Assembly (NCBI GenBank): GCA_004296775.1
Contig: RHGE01000050.1
Location: 1 to 44,995, forward strand
Reading direction: 5' to 3'
From: Marinilabiliaceae bacterium JC017
Lineage (GTDB): Bacteria > Bacteroidota > Bacteroidia > Bacteroidales > Marinilabiliaceae
DNA length: 44,995 nt
How positions within the stretch are numbered: position 1 is the stretch's first letter; the number at the start of each line of letters is the position of its first letter. The notes below the pieces were generated by a model. The model was not told the DNA's origin. It did not search any database and saw only the letters and a program-made list of their open reading frames with translations. Below are positions 34,201 to 39,438 of the stretch, in pieces. Made by a program: the position numbers and the translations under genes.

Positions 34201-35333
34201 TAAAGGAGATGCCGGTATTCGACTTGGCCGGTAACGGAAGAATCATGGACCTGGATGTAGATATGGGAGCCTACGAAGCGCAAGAGAAAGGAAGTTTAGA
34301 GATTGTTTCCATTACCCCTGAAAATGGAGCGGTTGATGTGGATAATCTGCAGGATATAACGATTCAGTTTAATCAACCGGTTACTATTCCTGATTTCTGT
34401 GCCTATAATGGTGATTACTTAGATCCTTTCAGTTTTAAATTAAGTGAAGATAAAAAGAGATTAACCACTTCTCCTGAGCCCAGATTATCGTTTGGCAAAA
34501 CTTACATTTATAATTTTGCTAATCGCTACGCTGTTTATGAAGGGAACAATACGATAGGTTTAAAACCGTTTACGCTTACATTTACGGTGCGAGATTGTAT
34601 ACCGGCGTCATTTGAGGCTGTTTCATCTCAAACAGATATCTGCCCGATGAATAATGATACCTTAAGGGTTAAAGTTACCGGGGATTTAACCAATGATTAC
34701 ACCTGGACATTCCATGATGAGGTGGTCGCAGAAGGTAAAAATGAAACCTTTTATGCCATCAATCAGGCTGATGATTCCAACCTGGGCATTTACACTGTAG
34801 CGGTAAACGACCAATGTGGCAACACCGCTACTCAACAAATCGAAGTGAAGTTCAAAGAGACCACGCCATTGGAGGTTCGTCAGAAATGGGATAATGTGTT
34901 ACTGGTAGACAATGCCAGCGGTCAGTTCTCCGATTTCAACTGGTATTTCAATGATGCCCCTATTGAAACCCGGCAATATGTGGCCTTAAATAGTGGCAAG
35001 GATGGTGAAGTATATGTTACCGCCGTGGATAAGGCTTCTGGCTGTATGGTGACCTCGGAGGTTAAAACCATTCAGGGAGGAGCATTAAAGAGTATGACGG
35101 TGTCGCCCAACCCGGCTAAAGTCAGTCAAACGGTCAGTATTGTATTGCCCCAATTGGTGGAATCAGGTACCGTGCGCATGTACGACCTGGGTGGACACCT
35201 GGTAGTGCAGCGGGATATTGCCGATCAGCAGGTGGTGGATTTTACCGATACCAATGTAACACCCGGGGTGTACATCGTGGAGGTGCAAACCGGATTGGGT
35301 GTTGAGAAGCGCAAACTGGTGATTGAAAACTAA
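28227..35333 (+). CDS. Giant T9SS-secreted beta-helix repeat surface protein
   Basis: The 2368-residue protein has a signal peptide (1-24). Five units follow, starting at residues 27, 441, 867, 1286 and 1702. Each opens with YVK-GxxGxGxSW, has DEIWVAAGTYKPTT, GVKLYGGF and ILSGDIG, then a run of short beta-helix rungs rich in NN, GG and AIY, and closes with GDFRL-SPCIxAG and VDMGxxE. This is the choice-of-anchor-Q/right-handed beta-helix pattern. Units 1 to 4 are followed by a ~95-residue fibronectin-III-like linker. Residues ~2020-2120 form a SbsA-type Ig domain, then an Ig/PKD-like region and a type A T9SS C-terminal domain (~2290-2368, with SPNPA and ending KLVIEN). It should be exported through the outer membrane and anchored on the surface; ligand unknown. 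Confidence 0.93.
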   Translation: MNRIIHSIVALLLWAFIPLHLSGAIRYVKPGDASTAWQGKENVYSDLQEALAAAVEGDEIWVAAGTYKPTTGTDRTISFELKNGVKLYGGFTGSEASREERNWYTNQTILSGDIGTEGLDSDNSCNVVVCQLAEEETTWLDGFIVEKGYADIWDNNLDKGGGLYQSGGELTIVYCWFRNNFAKTYGGANFQKSGVTKCYASVFSNNKSREVGIAIFNSNDYTLVNSVVSNNTSDYDASAIYANGNFFVENAIVVNNSGGIDNNGSKNYSCFSEQINGTGNIDKDPIFLNAEQNDFRLINSSPCIGAGSSSNLPDWLTKDFQGNKLVSDDGTVSMGAFAQPVYVPQVVAPVNKQIYERGTQNVSLEWQWDSTWPDVSTAFDLELKESGQSEVTIIENASSPYQITVAAGQNWQWRVRNVNNNLKGEWSQFHQFFVPSDQPLFVKVGGAGSGTSWNNAYGDLQLALQQSVPGDEIWVAAGTYKPTTSDDVNISFELKDGVKLYGGFIGTETNLEERDWNRNKTILSGDIGIVQDYKDNSSHVISAIGAKHFPIGEGTELNGFVVTNGYAAHWEKKVGSGGGLYCKNAAPCFRNVLFLENRATNDGGAVYVSEGSAPEFFNCLFVKNLSYMGAGAYVLSSASFYNCLWYKNETRHLEGRYETSIEGQAVDIYNDSDIPLTIGNSVIALTDNNSGAFNAMYGESNNVNTLYTATPGFVNALDYDFRLNRASVCLDGGNNELAKSCPTDYSGGARIQNGTVDIGPFEGANNCPVNESPLNDVSIRGTEGEAIINFKGKWDENPSYTISRYFLQYWNHPESITTVDISSDLSYSANFNVGQSIYWRIGVETDQGVTNYSEVWCVHVPHVHPIYVKSGMTGDGSSWSSALGDLNEALNQAVTGDQIWVAAGTYKPTTDDDRTISFELKHGVKLYGGFAGNETSLEQRNWYVNQTILSGDIGIKDDVNDNSIHVVVCQLVEGEEAWLDGFILEKGNAVKWKYNQHHGGGLLHDGGNLIINYCWFRINYANQDGGALYCNGHDLKCYASVFSENKAGRYGGAIRINQGTSVLSGVTVVNNSSDYYGGGIYGENTNVDNSIIYSNKAQVSDYNIGNCEVAYSCVEDEITGEGNITDDPVFIDAANGDFRLNYQSPCINAGMNDSIPSGILTDFKGNDRLAGDVVDMGVFEGGVLTPVNLLPAPQKVIKGELFGNEVTFKWSWEPENEVPSVDKYILQYWERNGDTTMVEVLSELTYTTQLPNATKYYWRVGSVTGANLPAYSPVQSFFITHSHPLYVKEGASGNGSSWENAFGGLQEALAEAVYGDEIWVAAGTYKPTTGLDQGISFNMKSGVKLYGGFGGIESSREERAWISNKTILSGDIGEADIETDNSYCVVRCREVIDATTLLDGFVIENGCGDGAGIWIKEGDLCLKNMVFRENHNSVSVGGAIYSDKAIITLINSVFSENTASLGGGVFSEDGKVIITNCVFYNNYASYGGGAVYIRGNYESEIANSVFLNNRAEERDNEVYGASIYYCRLDESDNGEGNITKNPQFVDPENGDFRLQAGSPCIGAGNKDVLPEGLLTDFQGITRVVGANVDMGAYEYMAPAVVFPGNGGGIGASGNHGINFRWGLSDGYKTSTIFDNPYLFDFKLWRKGEADNILESAQVRETSHYTRSFEQGTYQWQVGMHMGNDVIWSEMATFYIGHDHIIYVKDGATGAGTSWSDAFGTLHEALDYALPGDEIWVAAGTYYPVTTQTNGTASQAEREVVLSLKPGVKLLGGFKGDETIAGQSKFAKNLTIISGDIGAKDNESDNSFGLFRNVFSENQPLENGTLVDGFIFEHASGSNEDGGAMYNEYASPAIANCIFRNNRAQNGGAVANKFSHPLFYDVLFVNNQAVNDGGAIHNAEGTKPELINCTISKNKASTTGGILGNCLVVNSIVYGNQGTQVAEGAEVTHSCVAGGYEGEGNVSGDPLFSDAENDDFNLEAFSSCIDQGKQTLIKEMPVFDLAGNGRIMDLDVDMGAYEAQEKGSLEIVSITPENGAVDVDNLQDITIQFNQPVTIPDFCAYNGDYLDPFSFKLSEDKKRLTTSPEPRLSFGKTYIYNFANRYAVYEGNNTIGLKPFTLTFTVRDCIPASFEAVSSQTDICPMNNDTLRVKVTGDLTNDYTWTFHDEVVAEGKNETFYAINQADDSNLGIYTVAVNDQCGNTATQQIEVKFKETTPLEVRQKWDNVLLVDNASGQFSDFNWYFNDAPIETRQYVALNSGKDGEVYVTAVDKASGCMVTSEVKTIQGGALKSMTVSPNPAKVSQTVSIVLPQLVESGTVRMYDLGGHLVVQRDIADQQVVDFTDTNVTPGVYIVEVQTGLGVEKRKLVIEN
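28305..34290 (+). repeat. Five intragenic direct repeats of ~1.25 kb
   Basis: Unit starts are 28305, 29547, 30825, 32082 and 33330, giving steps of 1242, 1278, 1257 and 1248 bases. The first ~300 bases of each unit are well conserved at DNA level; the middle beta-helix part is diverged and A/T-richer. Recombination between units could change the repeat number. Confidence 0.9.
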
Positions 35334-35344
35334 TGCAGAAACAC

Positions 35345-35385
35345 TGGTCCCGGGCTTATCAGCACGGGACCGGGTTTCATATTTT
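35345..35385 (+). terminator. Hairpin between the T9SS and barrel genes
   Basis: GGTCCCG (35346-35352) pairs with CGGGACC (35365-35371), followed by a broken T-tract. It may be a partial terminator that reduces expression of the downstream barrel gene. Confidence 0.5.
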
Positions 35386-35442
35386 ATAAAGAGGAATAAA
35401 TTCATTTTAATTCGGGCAGCAATGCCTTAATGATTATAGAGC

Positions 35443-36348
35443 ATGCAACAAATCAAATATTACCTATTAGCCTGTATACTGACTGTAGGAGCTGTCATTC
35501 AGGGCGCTTCCGGGCAGGAACAACAGGCTGCTGATAGTTTAAAAGTGCAGGCAAAGGAAGTGAAGAAAGAGACGATGAAGGCCTATTCACAGGCAGAGTG
35601 GTTTTACTGGGGCTTACGGGCCGGAGGTGGCCAAATGGGCTGGAGCCATGACAATGACCAGGTGACTGTTGATCCGGGTACGGCTTTTTCAGGAGGTTTG
35701 TTTTTCAATTTCCGGCCGTTAAAAGGGACTGAAATAGAGGTAGGGGTAGACGTTATGAAGTTGACCACAAAAGCTTCCATGGAGGCTTATTCTGCAACAG
35801 TAAACACTACCGATGATGAAGGAGATAAGTACGAGCAACGAGTAGCTGTTAAAAATGTGACGGAAGAACAGGAGTTGTTGTTACTGAATGTGCCGGTGGC
35901 GCTGAAGTTATATGCTTCCCCTGGCAATTGGGAACTTTTTGTCAAGGGCGGTGTGGAATACCGTCATGCCTTGAAAGCCGAGTATGACCAATCGGGTCAA
36001 TTCACCCGTCAGGGGTATTATTCGCAATGGGACCTGTTGATTGATGAATTACCCGATAGGGGGTATTACACTAATAGACGCCTGGATTCAAGCGGTGATT
36101 TAACCTGGAAGGCCGTATTCGATCCGTTTGTGGGGGCAGGTGTGGTGTTCCCGGGCTTAAAATCTAACTTCTTCATCGAAGGACGCTACTACCTGGGTGG
36201 CAGCGATCCGGTGGATGAAAAGGTTGCCCGTCCTTTTGCCGGGCCGGAAGGCAACGGCTCTGTTATCAATTATAACAACGAAAGCCTGCTTCAAACCGGT
36301 AAAGTGTCATTGAACGGCTTCCTGGTGAATATCGGGTTGCGGTTTTGA
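35443..36348 (+). CDS. Outer-membrane beta-barrel protein
   Basis: The 301-residue protein has a Sec signal (about 1-25, cleavage near GASG-Q), a charged helical stretch (30-48, KVQAKEVKKETMKAY) and then barrel strands (WFYWGLRAGGGQMGW, GLFFNFRPLKGTEIEVGVDV, NWELFVKGGVEYRH, FDPFVGAGVVFPG, FFIEGRYYLGG) ending GFLVNIGLRF with the C-terminal Phe typical of OM barrels. It resembles the generic Bacteroidota outer-membrane barrel families (OMP_b-brl type) but no named family is assured. It lies 110 bases after the T9SS protein gene on the same strand with a weak hairpin between, so it may be co-expressed and help display or anchor that protein (inference). Confidence 0.8.
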   Translation: MQQIKYYLLACILTVGAVIQGASGQEQQAADSLKVQAKEVKKETMKAYSQAEWFYWGLRAGGGQMGWSHDNDQVTVDPGTAFSGGLFFNFRPLKGTEIEVGVDVMKLTTKASMEAYSATVNTTDDEGDKYEQRVAVKNVTEEQELLLLNVPVALKLYASPGNWELFVKGGVEYRHALKAEYDQSGQFTRQGYYSQWDLLIDELPDRGYYTNRRLDSSGDLTWKAVFDPFVGAGVVFPGLKSNFFIEGRYYLGGSDPVDEKVARPFAGPEGNGSVINYNNESLLQTGKVSLNGFLVNIGLRF

Positions 36349-36400
36349 TGGATATAGGTCGTTAGGTTATAGGTCAATAGGTTGTTAGTGTCTTACGCGT

Positions 36401-36503
36401 GATATTGGTGTATTTATTGGCAAAATATTTTGGCGAGCAGTAAATCATCTTGATACTTTGTACTTGATACTTTTTACTTTTCTGGCTTGTCCAGGTTAGG
36501 TCT
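36401..36503. repeat. Dispersed repeat R2, copy 2
   Basis: It matches 37538-37640 over about 100 bases, including GTGTATTTATTGGCAAAATA, AGTAAATCATCTTGATACT, CTTGATACTTTTTACTTT and GGCTTGTCCAGGTTAG. A shorter copy is at 21714-21790. The bases just before (36355-36390) repeat the word TAGGTyrwTAGGTTA. Bases 36570-36630 hold weaker CTTGATAC words. Confidence 0.8.
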
Positions 36504-36674
36504 AAAGGTCATTAGGTGCTTATCAGTAATGGTTGTGCTTTTTGGGCAAGATCTTGCAACCCCGGTCATGCAAATCTTGATTCTTGATACCCGATACTTT
36601 TATCTTGATACTCATATCAGGGTACTAGGCTTATTGGTCAATAGAAAATAGATCGGGAGACCATAAATAATAGG

Positions 36675-36700
36675 AAGGGCTGCATTGGCAGCCCTTTTTT
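36675..36700 (+). terminator. Rho-independent terminator
   Basis: AAGGGCTGC (36675-36683) pairs perfectly with GCAGCCCTT (36688-36696) and the T-run continues to 36700. It is the first strong terminator after the barrel gene, about 330 bases past its stop, so the barrel transcript may include R2 copy 2. Confidence 0.85.
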
Positions 36701-36899
36701 ATTTAGTTGTTTTTGCAGGGTGGTAACACAGAGTCTTCAAGTCCTGACATACTAACAAAAGGTAAGATAACTCTAAAATGACGCTACCAGGACCTTTTCT
36801 CATTCAGATTCATGCAGAACCAAAAAAATGCAGAGAGGATTGTTCTACACATCTACTAAATACTCGTAATTCATTTTCTTTTCGCCCGGTCACTTTTTT

Positions 36900-36952
36900 C
36901 CCCTCCTAAAAGAATTAGGAGGGGTGATTTTCATTGGGTATGCAATGAAAAT
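36900..36952. repeat. AGGAGGGG hairpin with second stem
   Basis: CCCCTCCTAA pairs with TTAGGAGGGG (within 36900-36926), and GATTTTCATT (36927-36936) pairs with AATGAAAATC just after. The double-stem arrangement resembles short intergenic palindromic repeats seen in many Bacteroidota genomes (recalled, not checked). Confidence 0.55.
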
Positions 36953-37005
36953 CGGGGTGGTTTGATTGTAATATCAACCAGTGAGGATTTAAAATGTTAT
37001 ATAGT

Positions 37006-37377
37006 AGTCAGAGATGGCCATTGGCCATATTGACGTCAAGCTAATAACTTTACAAGCTGGTTAGTTGATAGGTAGGTTTGTAATTCTTCAGTAATAGTTT
37101 AATTGGGACGTTGTCCCAAACCCTACTTCATTTTTGGCATCGCCCCAAAAACGAAGCAAAAAACGCTAGTCAAATAAATGCTTCTACCCACCTCCTTGAT
37201 GAATTTTTGCTGACCCACCGGCCGGAATTCCCGCATTCATCTTCGTCGCGCCTTCGCCGGCCCGCTTATTTGACTGGCCTGCGCGCTTCCCAACATCATG
37301 GTCTTTTTCGTATTTGTTGAGTAAATGCGACCTTGTTATATGATAGTCAGAGATGGCCGTTGTCCATATTGACGTCA
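37006..37377. repeat. Dispersed repeat R1 copy B, bracketed by 33-bp direct repeats
   Basis: R1 occupies 37042-37346. Flanking it are 33-base direct repeats at 37006-37038 and 37345-37377 with two differences; each contains the palindrome-like ATGGCCATTGGCCAT (left copy) or a mutated form, then GACGTCA. TTGTTATATGATAG, the R1 right end, recurs at 37333, again at 37650, and as a variant just before the left direct repeat, which suggests remnants of a tandem arrangement. Confidence 0.75.
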
Positions 37378-37455
37378 TGATAACATTGAAAACTTGTTGA
37401 ATAATTAAAAACAAGACGAAGTGTTAATAGGATGGGCAAATGCTTATTAAAAGCC

Positions 37456-37488
37456 ACCTCACCCCGGCCCTCTCCTTGAAGGAGAGGG
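37456..37488. repeat. CCTCACCCCGGCCCTCTCC palindromic repeat
   Basis: CCCTCTCCTT (37468-37477) pairs perfectly with AAGGAGAGGG (37479-37488). This sequence is, from memory, one of the most widely scattered intergenic palindromes in bacterial genomes. Confidence 0.6.
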
Positions 37489-37537
37489 AGACTGCAAACC
37501 TGATGTTTAGGCTCATAATGATTAGTATCCTACCAAT

Positions 37538-37640
37538 GATATTTGTGTATTTATTGGCAAAATATTTTTGCGAGCAGTAAATCATATTGATACTCTGTAC
37601 TTGATACTTTTTATTTTTCTTGCTTGTCCAGATTAGATGT
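37538..37640. repeat. Dispersed repeat R2, copy 3
   Basis: It matches 36401-36503 over about 100 bases with few differences, and 21714-21790 over about 70. It is followed at 37650-37663 by the R1 end word TTGTTATATGATAG, then AAGGAAACGCCAGGATTCAC, which has a near-copy at 43673-43695. Confidence 0.8.
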
Positions 37641-37750
37641 AGTGAAAGCTTGTTATATGATAGATGCGCGAAGGAAACGCCAGGATTCACAGAGATTTCT
37701 TTCTCAACCTAAAAATCCACTTTTTACCATGCTTTTTTTACCTCCAAAAA

Positions 37751-37904
37751 TTTCTTTACTAGAAACCCTCAGTTTGTAGTAAGGAAATAGTTGGTTTCTA
37801 GTAAAGAAATGCTCGGTTTGTAGTAAAGAAACCAACAGTTTCTAGTAAAGAAATGAAGCATTTGTAGTAAAGAAACCGGCCAAGACTAGTAAAGAAACTT
37901 GAGG
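37751..37904. repeat. 22-bp-period array with inverted head unit
   Basis: Six consecutive units of exactly 22 bases (37773, 37795, 37817, 37839, 37861, 37883) each have a 15-base conserved part, TTTSTAGTAAAGAAA, and 7 variable bases. Position 4 alternates G, C, G, C, G, C. A reverse-complement of the C-type part lies at 37751-37765, so the head is inverted. The conserved part is itself a dyad (TTTCT ... AGAAA). Repeat and spacer are far too short for CRISPR. Confidence 0.9.
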
Positions 37905-37971
37905 ACAAAAGGAATAAAGGCGTTATAATCAGAAAATAAGCACATTAGCAAAAAGATAAAAAGAGAATAAA

Positions 37972-38054
37972 ATTTCCGTTCAGGGAAGTATCTTACTTTG
38001 CTGTTTTCATCTTACTTCCGGGCGCTTATAATTTATTCGTCAATGAACGGAAAT
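37972..38054. other. Nested-stem structure, candidate structured RNA or element
   Basis: An 11-base perfect outer pair (ATTTCCGTTCA at 37972-37982 with TGAACGGAAAT at 38044-38054) encloses a 7-base inner pair (GGAAGTA at 37984-37990 with TACTTCC at 38013-38019). There is no T-run. The function is unknown. Confidence 0.5.
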
Positions 38055-38233
38055 GATTAAAACAACGCAAGCATTATTTTAATTCCATTGGCTAAAGATA
38101 AACGAATCGGCTTTTTTGTTACTTTCGGCAGTGCAGAGGTAAATCTTTTTCAGGTTGAGGCCGGCTTTAGTGATGTAATGGAAAAGGAATGAAAAACGAA
38201 CATGTAAATTTGATAATTTAGTTTTTAATCAAG

Positions 38234-38377
38234 CAATAGTTCGTTAAACTTTGGTAAGTAATTGAAAAACAGTCTGTGTTTATTCATTAGGTAAAGCCGT
38301 TAATGACCTAAAAATGAGTGTGATGTAAATCAGTCTAATGTCTAATGTCTATTGTCTAAAATCTAATGATCTATTAA
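38234..38377. repeat. Dispersed repeat R3, copy 2
   Basis: It matches 21888-22036, from CAATAGTTCGTTAAACTT to the TCTAATG/TCTATTG words, with the middle more diverged. It lies about 90 bases before the DJ-1/PfpI gene. The stretch 38055-38233 shows nothing recognisable. Confidence 0.75.
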
Positions 38378-38464
38378 TTAAGGGCATAATTAAACTAAAG
38401 AACTCAGAGCTTCATTGCCTCTGTGTTTGTAGTTGATTGTCTCTTATCTAAATTTAAACATATA

Positions 38465-39040
38465 ATGAAAAAGATATTTGTATTTCTCTTTAATGGCTTT
38501 TCCGATTGGGAAATTGCCTATCTCTCTCCGGAAATAAATAAAAATAAAGAGTTTGATTTAATTTACTTTTCGAAGGATGGTAGTCCTGTGCTATCCATGG
38601 GAGGTTTACGTGTATTACCCCACATGTCATTGTCGGAAATCAATACGAACGATGTTGATATGCTGATTCTTCCCGGTGGTACCGCATGGGAAAAGGACGA
38701 AAACAATGAAATAAATCTTTTGGTAAAAACACTCTTCGCTGAAAAAAAAGCAATTGCCGCTATCTGTGCTGCAACTACTTACCTGGGAAAACAAGGGCTT
38801 TTAAACAATCTGAAACATACCAGTAACGATTTATACTATCTAAAGGGAATTGCTCCACAGTATTCAGGAGAAAAGAATTACATAAATTCACTTGCCGTTA
38901 CTGATGAGAACATTATAACCGCCAATGGTATTGCCACAATTGAGTTTGCGAGAGAAATATTCAAGAAAGTGAATCTGTACAGTGACAATGATATTGAAAA
39001 ATGGTTTCAGCTGTTTAAGAACGGGATTTGGCATTCATGA
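38465..39040 (+). CDS. DJ-1/PfpI family protein
   Basis: The 191-residue cytoplasmic protein of the DJ-1/PfpI/ThiJ superfamily has FNGFSDWE (9-16, Glu16 the usual partner), the loop ILPGG (68-72) and a nucleophile elbow AAICAAT (98-104, Cys101). Glu16-Cys101 correspond to the Glu-Cys pair of the family. Members include chaperones, glyoxalases and amidotransferase-like enzymes, and the sequence does not tell which. I start at 38465 (MKKIFVF), not 38423, because the fold begins with this first strand. R3 lies upstream. The stop overlaps an ATG (38037+1000) of a possible decayed ORF. Confidence 0.88.
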   Translation: MKKIFVFLFNGFSDWEIAYLSPEINKNKEFDLIYFSKDGSPVLSMGGLRVLPHMSLSEINTNDVDMLILPGGTAWEKDENNEINLLVKTLFAEKKAIAAICAATTYLGKQGLLNNLKHTSNDLYYLKGIAPQYSGEKNYINSLAVTDENIITANGIATIEFAREIFKKVNLYSDNDIEKWFQLFKNGIWHS

Positions 39041-39345
39041 ATATGAAGAACCGAATGCGATAGATTAAACGACAAAGGGGATATTTTGCTGAACGGTTAT
39101 TGTTCTTCGTATCATGGAGCGTATTCAATAATACAATATTTGCCTACCAATGAGTTTTAAAGAAAGGAACGGAATACCATGGTCGATACAGGAAAGAGTA
39201 AGTACTCATTTGTTATCAAGTGAAAGTTAAAGGAGATGCCAAATCCTACCTGTCCAAGGATGACATATACTTTGGTAAAATAAAATGGAGGAGATTTAGT
39301 GCCGATGAACCAATATAAAAACCAGTTTTCCCTGCTCAAGTTTCA
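39041..39345 (+). pseudogene. Possible decayed short ORF
   Basis: Beginning with the ATGA overlap at the DJ-1 stop, one reading path gives NDKGDILLNGY, then SSYHGAYSIIQYLPTNEF, KERNTMVDTGKSKYSFVIK and, in a shifted frame, QVKVKGDAKSYLSKDDIYFG, FSADEPI. It needs a frameshift and two stops to be read as one protein, so it could be a relic or chance. No family is recognised. 39346-39438 shows nothing else. Confidence 0.22.
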
Positions 39346-39438
39346 AGAATCGAGATAAAAGAGTTGGAGCCATATGTTGATTGAGTCGCACATACGGGTC
39401 GGAAGGGATAGGCTATCTGGTGCAAACATTAAGGATCT

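Noticed and set aside
37184-37414. 76-residue minus-strand frame across R1 copy B
   Set aside because: The matching frame in R1 copy A is altered, and the sequence is a repeat; the peptide is a known type of spurious ORF over dispersed repeats.
37751-37904. CRISPR array
   Set aside because: Repeat part is only 15 bases and the variable part 7, against 24-47 and ~30 in CRISPR; no cas gene is present.
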